Shown here piece by piece: positions 20,208 through 27,148 of a stretch of 27,148 bases of DNA. How positions within the stretch are numbered: the stretch's first letter is position 1; each line of letters starts with the position of its first letter. Position numbers and translations under genes: made by a program. The DNA lies in assembly GCF_000003605.2 (NCBI RefSeq), contig NW_003130236.1, positions 1 to 27,148 of the forward strand. Reading direction: 5' to 3'. The stretch is from Saccoglossus kowalevskii (Eukaryota; Hemichordata; Enteropneusta; Harrimaniidae). The notes beneath the pieces are model-generated. The model did not search any database and was not told the DNA's origin. It saw only the letters and a list, made by a program, of their open reading frames with translations.

Positions 20208-21540
20208 CACATGTCAACATACATGTTTACATCCATGCAAGTCAAGCTTCTACATGTACCCTGTTGGTGTGCATGGATTGCATTGGTTCAAACAAATCCA
20301 TGTGTATCACATGTCAACATACATGTTTACATCCATGCAAGCCATGCTTCTACATGTACACTGTTCGTGTGCATGGCTTGCATTGGTGTAAACAAATCCA
20401 TGGTTATCACATGTCAACATACATGTTTACATACATGCAAACCATGCTTCTACATGTGCACTGTTGGTGTACATTCACCTGATTGGCTTGCCACAAATCC
20501 ATGTGTATCACATGTCAACATACATGTTAACATCAATGCAAGCCAAGGTTCTACATGTACACTGTTGGTGTGCACATATTGCATTGATGCAAACAAATCC
20601 ATGTGCACCACATGTCAATATACATGTTCACCTCAATGCAAGCCAGGCTTCTACATGTACACTGTTAGCATGCATGGCTTGCATTGGTGTAAACAAATCC
20701 ATGTGTATCACATGTCAACATACATGTTCATCTCAATGCACGCCAGGCTTCTACATCTACACTGTTAGCGTGCATGGCTTGCATTGGTGTAAACAAATTC
20801 ATATATATCACATGTCAACATGCATTTTCTCCTCAATGCCAGCCAGGCTTCTACAAGTACACTGTTGGTGTGCATGCCCAGCATTGGTGTAAACAACTCT
20901 TCGTGCATGGTTATATCTCATGTCAACATACATGTTTACACCAATGCAAGCCAAGCTGCTACATGTGCACTGTTGGTGTACATTCACCTGTTTGGCTTGT
21001 CATTGTGCAAACAAAAGCATGTGTATCACATGTCAACATACATGTTTACATCCGTGCAAGCCAAGCGTCAACATGTACACTGTTGGTGTGCATAGATTGC
21101 ATTGGTGCAAACAAATCCATGTGCATCACATGTCAACATACATGTTCATCTCAATGCACGCCAGGCATCTACATCTACACTGTTAGCGAGCATGGCTTGC
21201 ATTGGTGCAAACAAATCCATGTGCATCACATGTCAACATACATGTTCACCTCAATGCAAGCCAGGCTTCTACATGTACACTGTTAGCATGCATGGATTGC
21301 ATTGGTGTAAAACAAATCCATGTGTATCACATGTCAACATACATGTTTACATCCATGCAAGCCAGGCTTCTACATATACACTGTTGGTGTACATTTCAGC
21401 TATTTGGCTTGCCATTGTGCAAACAAAAGCATGTGTATCACATGTCAACATACATGTTTTACATCCATGCAAGTCAAAGCTTCAACATGTACACTGTTGT
21501 TGTGCATGGATTGCATTGGTTCAAACAAATCCATGTGTAT
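20208..21540 (+). repeat. W-B-D-E-B-B-J-C-A block, left part of 1,233-bp duplication
   Basis: Monomers start at 20,208, 20,308, 20,408, 20,509, 20,609, 20,709, 20,809 (J), 20,917 (C), 21,027, 21,127, 21,227, 21,328 (C, 111 bp) and 21,439. Boundaries 20,308-20,609 recur at 21,541-21,842 with offset 1,233. The stretch 21,300-21,480 has several one-base additions (GTAAAACAAATCC, ACATTTCAGC, TGTTTTACATCC, GTCAAAGC). Confidence 0.85.
20809..20916 (+). repeat. J monomer (108 bp), copy 6
   Basis: First J lineage (ATGCATTTTCTCC). Unlike the other copies it is preceded by two B monomers and lacks the A' monomer (CACATGGCAAC), so its left side was rearranged. Confidence 0.87.
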
Positions 21541-22241
21541 CACATGTCAACATACATGTTTACATCCATGCAAGCCATGCTTCTACATGTACACTGTTCG
21601 TGTGCATGGCTTGCATTGGTGTAAACAAATCCATGGTTATCACATGTCAACATACATGTTTACATACATGCAAACCATGCTTCTACATGTGCACTGTTGG
21701 TGTACATTCACCTGATTGGCTTGCCACAAATCCATGTGTATCACATGTCAACATACATGTTAACATCAATGCAAGCCAAGGTTCTACATGTACACTGTTG
21801 GTGTGCATATATTGCATTGATGCAAACAAATCCATGTGCACCACATGTCAATATACATGTTCACCTCAATGCAAGACAGGCTTCTACATCTACACTGTTA
21901 GCGTGCATGGCTTGCATTGGTGTAAACAAATCCATGTGTATCACATGTCAACTACATGTTTACATCCATGCAAACAATGCTTTTACTTGTACACTGTTGG
22001 TGTACATTCACCTGATTGGCTTGCCACAAATCCATGTCTATCACATGTCAACATACATGTTAACATCAATGCAAGCCAAGGTTCTACATGTACACTGTTG
22101 GTGTGCATATATTGCATTGATGCAAACTAATCCATGTGCACCACATGTCAATATACATGTTCACCTCAATGCAAGACAGGCTTCTACATCTACACTGTTA
22201 GCGTGCATGGCTTGCATTGGTGTAAACAAATCCATGTGTAT
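21541..22241 (+). repeat. B-D-E-B-D-E-B block (300-bp D-E-B tandem)
   Basis: After a B monomer at 21,541, D-E-B at 21,641-21,941 is repeated at 21,942-22,241 (offset 300). Both copies share ATGCAAGACAGGC and CACATGTCAATATACATG. The second copy starts with a 2-base loss (GTCAACTACATG) and carries AAACTAATCC near 22,127. Confidence 0.85.
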
Positions 22242-23238
22242 CACATGTCAACATACATGTTAAAATCAATGCAAGTCAGCTTCTACATGTACACTGTTGG
22301 TGCATGGTTTTCATTGGTGTAAACAAATTCATGTGTTCACATGTCAACATACATGTTTACATCCATGCAAGCCAAGCTTCTACTTGTACTCTGTCGGTGT
22401 GCATGATATGCATTGGTGAAAACCAATCCATGTGTATTACATGTCAACATACATGTTTACATCCATGCAAGCCAAGCTTCTACATGTACACTGTTGGTGT
22501 GCATGGTTTTTATTGGTGTACACAAATCCATGTGTATCACATGTCAACATACATGTTTACATCCATGCAAGCCAAGCTTGTACATGTACTCTGTTGATGT
22601 GCATAGATTGCATTGGTGCAAACAAATCCATGTGTATCACATGTCAACATACATGTTCATTTCAATGCACGCCAGGCTTCTACATCTACACTGTTAGCGT
22701 GCATGGCTTGCTTTGGTGTAAACACATCTAAGTGTATCACATGTCAACATACATGTTCACATCAATACAAGCCAGGCTTCTACATGTACACTGTTGGTTT
22801 GCATGATTTGCTTTGGTGTAAACAAATCCAAGTGCATCACATGTCAACATACATGTTCATCTCAATGCACGCCAGGCATCTACATCTACACTGTTGGTGT
22901 GCATGGTTTTTATTGGTGTACACAAATCCATGTGTATCACATGTCAACATACATGTTTACATCCATGCAAGCCAAGCTTCTACATGTAACCTGTTGGTGT
23001 GCATGGATTGCATTGGTTCAAAGAAATCCATGTGTATCACATGTCAACATACATGTTCACCTCAATGCAAGCCATGCTTCTACATGTACACTGTTCGTGT
23101 CCATGGCGTGCATTGGTGTAAACAAAACCATGTGTATCACATGTCAACATACATGATTACATCCTTGCAAGCCATGCTTCTACATGTGCACTGTTGGTGT
23201 ACATTCACCTGATTGGTTTGCCACAAATCCATGTGTAT
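22242..23238 (+). repeat. Module M1, copy f (G-H-F-A-B-I-F plus W-B-D)
   Basis: Tails G, H, F, A, B, I, F, W, B, D with boundaries 22,338 to 23,239. The G monomer is 96 bp (AGTCAGC for AGTCAAGC). The left half of M1 (W' to C-C) is absent, so the D-E-B tandem joins directly to G. Confidence 0.87.
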
Positions 23239-24966
23239 CACATGCCAACATACATGTTCGCATCCATGCAAGCCAAGCTTCTACATCTACACTGTTAGTG
23301 TGCATGGATTGCATTGGTTGAAACAAATCCATATGTATCACATGTCAACATACATGTTTACATCCATGTAAGCCAGGTATCTACATGTACACTGTTGGTG
23401 TACATTCAACTGTTTGGCTTGCCAGTGTGCAAACAAAAGCATGTGTATCACATGTCAACATACATGTTTACATCCATGCAATCCAGGCTTCTACATGTAC
23501 ACTGTTGGTGTACATGGTTTTCATTGGTGTACACAAATCCATGTGTATCACAAGTCAACATACATGTTTACTTCCATGCAAGCCAAGCTTCTACATGTAC
23601 TCTGTTGGTGTGCATATATTGCATTGATGCAAACAGATCCATTTGCATCACATGTCAAGATACATGTTCACATCAATGCAAGCCAGGCTTCTACATCTAC
23701 ACTGTTAGCGTGCATGGCTTACATTGGTGTAAACAATTCCATGTGTTTCACATGTCAACATACAAGTTTATATCCATGCAAGCCAAGCTTCAATATGTAC
23801 ACTGTTGGTGTGCATGGCTTGCATTTGTGTAATCAAATCCATATGTATCACATGTCAACATAAATGTTTACATCCATGCATACCATGCTTCTACATGTGC
23901 ACTGTTGGTGTACATTCACCTGTTTGGCTTTCCAGTGTGCAAACAAATCCATTTATATCACATGTCAAAATACATGTTAAAATCAATGCAAGTCAAGCTT
24001 CTACATGTACACTGTTGGTGTACATTCACTTGTTTGGCTTGCCATTGTGCAAACAAAAGCATTTCTATCACATGTCAACATACATGTTTACGTCCATGTA
24101 AGCCAGGCTTCTACATGTACACTGTTGGTGCATGGTTTTCATTGGTGTAAACAAATTCATGTGTTCACATGTCAACATACATGTTTACATCCATGCAAGC
24201 CAAGCTTCTATGTGTACTCTGTCGGTGTGCATGATATGCATTGGTGTAAACCAATCCATGTGTATTACATGTCAACATACATGTTAACATCCATGAAAGC
24301 CAAGCTTCTACATGTACACTGTTGGTGTGCATGGTTTTTATTGGTGTACACAAATCCATGTGTATCACATGTCAACATACATGTTTACATCCATGCAAGC
24401 CAAGCTTGTACATGTACTCTGTTGATGTGCATAGATTGCATTGGTGCTAACAAATCCATGTGTATCACATGTCAACATACATGTTCATTTCAATGCACGC
24501 CACGCTTCTACATCTACACTGTTAGCGTACATGGCTTGCATTGGTGTAAGCACATCTAAGTGTATCACATGTCAACATACATGTTCACATCAATACAAGC
24601 CAGGCTTCTACATGTACACTGTTGGTTTGCATGATTTGCTTTGGTGTAAACAAATCCATGTGCATCACATGTCAACATACATGTTCATCTCAATGCACGC
24701 CAGGCATCTACATCTACACTGTTGGTGTGCATGGTTTTTATTGGTGTACACAAATCCATGTGTATCACATGTCAACATACATGTTTACATCCATGCAAGC
24801 CAAGCTTCTACATGTACCCTGTTGGTGTGCATGGATTGCATTGGTTCAAACAAATCCATATGTATCACATGTCAACATACATATTCAACTCAATGCAAGC
24901 CATGCTTCTACATGTGCACTGTTGGTGTACATTCACCTGATTGTTTTGCCACAAATCCATGTGTAT
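23239..24966 (+). repeat. Module M1, copy g (full length)
   Basis: Seventeen monomers in the same order as copy a (2,599-4,321), boundaries offset by 20,639-20,645. It has a full-length F' monomer and a CACAAGTCAAC anchor at 23,549. It follows copy f directly, giving a second head-to-tail M1 pair like b/c. Its right flank (24,967-25,266) matches the right flank of copy c (9,109-9,412), not that of copy a. Confidence 0.9.
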
Positions 24967-25666
24967 CACATGCCAACATACATGTTCACATCAATGCAAG
25001 CCATGCTTCTACATCTACACTGTTAGTGTGCATGGCTTGCATTGGTGCAAACAAATTCATGTGTATCACATATCAAAATACATGTTTACATCCATGGAAG
25101 CCAGGCTTCTACACGTACACTGTTGGTGTGCATAGAATATATTGGTGCAAACAAATCCATGTGCATCACATGTCAACATACTTGTTCACGTCAATGCAAG
25201 CCAGGCTTCTACATCTACACTGTTATCGTGCATGGCTTGCAATGGTGTAAACAAATCCATGTGTATCACATGTCAACATACATGTTTACATCCATGCAAG
25301 CCAGGCTTCTACATGTACACTGTTAGTATGCATGGCTTGCATTGGTGTAAACACATCCATGTGTATCACATGTCAACATACATGTTTACATCCGTGCAAG
25401 CCAAGCTTCAACATGTTCGCTGTTGGTGTGCATAGATTACATTGGTGCAAACAAATCCATGTGCATCTCATGTCAACATACATGTTCATCTCAATGCACG
25501 CCAGGCATCTACATCTACACTGTTAGCGAGCATGGCTTGCACTGGTGTAAACAAATCCATGTGTATCACATGTCAACATACATGTTTACATCCATGCAAG
25601 CCAAGCTTCTACATGTACCTTGTTGGTGTGTATGGATTGCATTGGTTCAAACAAATCCATGTGTAT
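24967..25666 (+). repeat. B-A-B-B-A-B-W block
   Basis: Monomers start at 24,967, 25,067, 25,167, 25,267, 25,367, 25,467 and 25,567. The first two carry the CACATATCAA anchor, CCATGGAAGCC and CTTCTACACGTAC, shared with 9,109-9,310. The last four (25,267 on) recur at 26,590-26,992 with offset about 1,326, sharing ACATGTTCGCTG, AGATTACATTGG, GTGCATCTCATG and TGTACCTTGTTGG. Confidence 0.86.
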
Positions 25667-26692
25667 CACATGTCAACATACATGTTCACCTCAATGCAAG
25701 CCAGGCTTCTACATGTACACTGTTGGTTTGCATGATTTGCTTTGGTGTAAACAAATCAATGTGTATAACATGTCAAACTACATGTCTACACCCATGCAAG
25801 CCAAGCTTCTACGTGTACACTGTTCGTGTACATTCAATTGTTTGGCTTGTCATTGTGCAAACAAATCCATTTATATCACATGTCAACATACATGTTCACA
25901 TCAATGCAAGCCAAGCTTCTACATGTACACTGTTGGTGTACATTCACCTGTTTGGCTTGCCATTGTGCAAACAAAAGCATGTTTATCACATGTCAACATA
26001 CATGTTTACTTCCATGCAAGGCAAGCTTCAACATGTACTCTGTTGGTGTGCATAGATTGCAATGGTGCAAACAAATCCATGTGTATCACATGTCAACATA
26101 CATGTTCATTTAAATGCACGCCAGGCTTCTACATCTACACTGTTAGCGTGCATGGCTTGCATTGGTGTAAACACATCCATGTGTATCACATATTCAACAT
26201 ACATGTTTATATCCATGCAAGCCAAGTTTCTACATGTACCCTGTTGGTGTGTATGGATTGCATTGGTTCAAACAAATCCATGTGTATCACATGTCAACAT
26301 ACATGTTTAGATCCATGCAAGCCATGCTTCTACATGTGCACTGTTGGTGTACATTCACCTGATTGGCTTGCCACAAATCCATGTCTATCACATGTCAACA
26401 TACATGTTAACATCAATGCAAACAATGGTTCTACATGTGCACTGTTGGTGTACATTCACCTGATTGAATTGCCACAAATCCATGTGCATCACATGTCAAA
26501 ATACATGTTAACATCAATGCAAGCCAAGGTTTTACATGTACACTGTGGGTGTGCATATATTGCATTGATGCAAACAAATCCATGTGCACCACATGTCAAC
26601 ATACATGTACACCTCAATGCAAGCCAGGCTTTTTCTACATGTACACTGTTAGTATGCATGGCTTGCATTGGTGTAAACAAATCCATGTGTAT
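25667..26692 (+). repeat. Module M2, copy c (with extra D monomer)
   Basis: Tails I, C, C, A, B, W, D, D, E, B with boundaries 25,767, 25,877, 25,987, 26,087, 26,187, 26,288, 26,389, 26,490, 26,590 and 26,693. An additional D monomer (26,389-26,489; GATTGAATTGCC) is inserted compared with copies a and b. Its body begins E-like (GTTAACATCAATGC) then becomes D-like (AACAATGGTTCTACATGTGC), suggesting exchange. Small additions occur at about 26,190 (ATATTCAAC) and 26,630 (GGCTTTTTCTAC). Confidence 0.86.
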
Positions 26693-27148
26693 CACATGTC
26701 AACATACATGTTTACATCCATGCAAGCCAAGCTTCAACATGTTCGCTGTTGGTGTGCATAGATTACATTGGTGCAAACAAATCCATGTGCATCTCATGTC
26801 AACATACATGTTCATCTCAATGCACGCCAGGCATCTACATCTACACTGTTAGCGAGCATGGCTTGCACTGGTGTAAACAAATCCATGTGTATCACATGTC
26901 AACATACATGTTTACATCCATGCAAGCCAAGCTTCTACATGTACCTTGTTGGTGTGTATGGATTGCATTGGTTCAAACAAATCCATGTGTATCACATGTC
27001 AACATACATGTTCATTTCAATGCGAGCCACGCTTCTACATCTACACTGTTAACGTACATGGCTTGCATTGGTGTAAACACATCTAATTGTATCACATGTC
27101 AACATACATGTTCACATCAATACAAGCCAGGCTTCTACATGTACACTG
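26693..27148 (+). repeat. A-B-W-B block and partial I monomer at right edge
   Basis: Monomers start at 26,693, 26,793, 26,893, 26,993 and 27,093 (partial, to 27,148). The first three repeat 25,367-25,666 at offset 1,326. The last complete monomer has a B tail ending CATCTAATTG, close to the M1-type CATCTAAGTG. The partial body (TTCACATCAATACAAGCC) is the one that precedes an I tail elsewhere. The array continues past the window. Confidence 0.88.

Larger units (their letters stand above)
1..27148 (+). repeat. ~100-bp tandem satellite array filling the window
   Basis: The anchor CACATGTCAACATACATG (or a 1-3 base variant) recurs at 267 places from 37 to 27,093, giving about 266 full monomers averaging about 101.7 bp, all in one orientation. 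The commonest monomer is exactly 100 bp: body anchor at 1-18, (G)TTTACATCCATGCAAGCC at about 19-36, CTTCTACATGTACACTGTTG to about 59, then a variable tail ending in (A)CAAATCCATGTGTAT. A consensus monomer I built by eye has 30 A, 22 C, 18 G and 30 T, so 40% GC and no CpG. No unique DNA interrupts the array and neither edge is reached. The family is not one I recognise by name. A eukaryotic heterochromatic or centromere-type satellite is the best inference; its function cannot be read from the sequence. Confidence 0.98.

Noticed and set aside
37-27148. CRISPR array (conserved ~18-bp anchor with ~80-bp intervals)
   Set aside because: The intervals are homologous to each other and fall into about 13 subtypes. 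CRISPR spacers would be unrelated, ~30-40 bp long, and near cas genes; none of that is present.
1-27148. E-box (CACATG) and RY-type (CATGCA) matches as transcription factor sites
   Set aside because: These short words occur in nearly every monomer simply because CATG is part of the repeat, and nothing indicates a regulatory role.
1-27148. tRNA, rRNA, transposon termini or telomere repeats within the array
   Set aside because: I found no cloverleaf with a tRNA-like anticodon arm, no rRNA core words, no terminal repeats with target duplications and no TTAGGG or TTTAGGG runs.

Overview
The whole window (1-27,148) is one uninterrupted tandem satellite array. I see no protein-coding gene, RNA gene, transposon or unique flanking DNA, and the array runs off both ends. 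The anchor CACATGTCAACATACATG, or a close variant, recurs at 267 boundaries between 37 and 27,093. That gives about 266 full monomers averaging about 101.7 bp, almost all head-to-tail on the + strand. The organism cannot be named from sequence alone. A complex ~100-bp satellite with nested higher-order repeats, ~40% GC and almost no CpG (TpG and CpA are abundant) points to a eukaryotic nuclear genome with CpG methylation, probably (peri)centromeric, subtelomeric or other heterochromatic DNA. That location is inference.

Monomers share the first ~60 positions (the 'body', four main variants) and differ in a ~40-50 bp 'tail'. I use letters for tails: A (AGATTGCATTGGTGC), B (GGCTTGCATTGGTGT), C (110-bp class, TCACCTGTTTGGCTTGCC), D (101-bp class, TCACCTGATTGGCTTGCC), E (ATATTGCATTGATGC), F (GGTTTTTATTGGTGTAC), G (97-bp class, lacks TGT before GCATGG), H (GATATGCATTGGTGT), I (GATTTGCTTTGGTGT), J (108-bp class, CAACTCTTCGTGCATGG), N (GGCTTGCATTTGTGTAATC), T (AGATTTTATTGGTTC), W (GGATTGCATTGGTTC). 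Tails are tied to particular bodies, so monomers are real subtypes and not random variants.

Subtypes are arranged in higher-order modules. (i) An octamer of about 811 bp (W-D-E-B-C-A-B-x) appears at 37-857, 11,043-12,664, 13,584-14,394 and 16,736-18,357. (ii) J-containing blocks (A-A'-B-J-C-A-B) occur six times: near 0.9-1.6, 2.0-2.6, 10.0-10.8, 12.4-13.2, 14.1-14.8 and 20.7-21.2 kb. (iii) Module M1 (W-C-F-E-B-N-C-C-G-H-F-A-B-I-F) occurs in seven full or partial copies at 2.6-4.3, 6.5-7.8, 7.8-8.9, 15.7-16.7, 19.4-20.2, 22.2-23.2 and 23.2-25.0 kb. (iv) Module M2 (I-C-C-A-B-W-D-E-B) lies at 5.5-6.5, 18.5-19.4 and 25.7-26.7 kb, with a partial, internally duplicated relative at 14.8-15.7 kb.

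Superposed on these are tandem duplications with offsets of 300/301, 405, 410, 811, 1,120, 1,233, 1,326, 1,730 and 2,340 bp, plus chimeric monomers at some joins. This is the expected signature of unequal crossing-over and gene conversion. Several joins also carry clusters of 1-4 bp indels, which could be real or could be consensus/assembly error.

Long forward open frames (up to 437 codons) in all three frames are a by-product of the repeat: a 100-bp monomer with few + strand stops. I do not call them genes.
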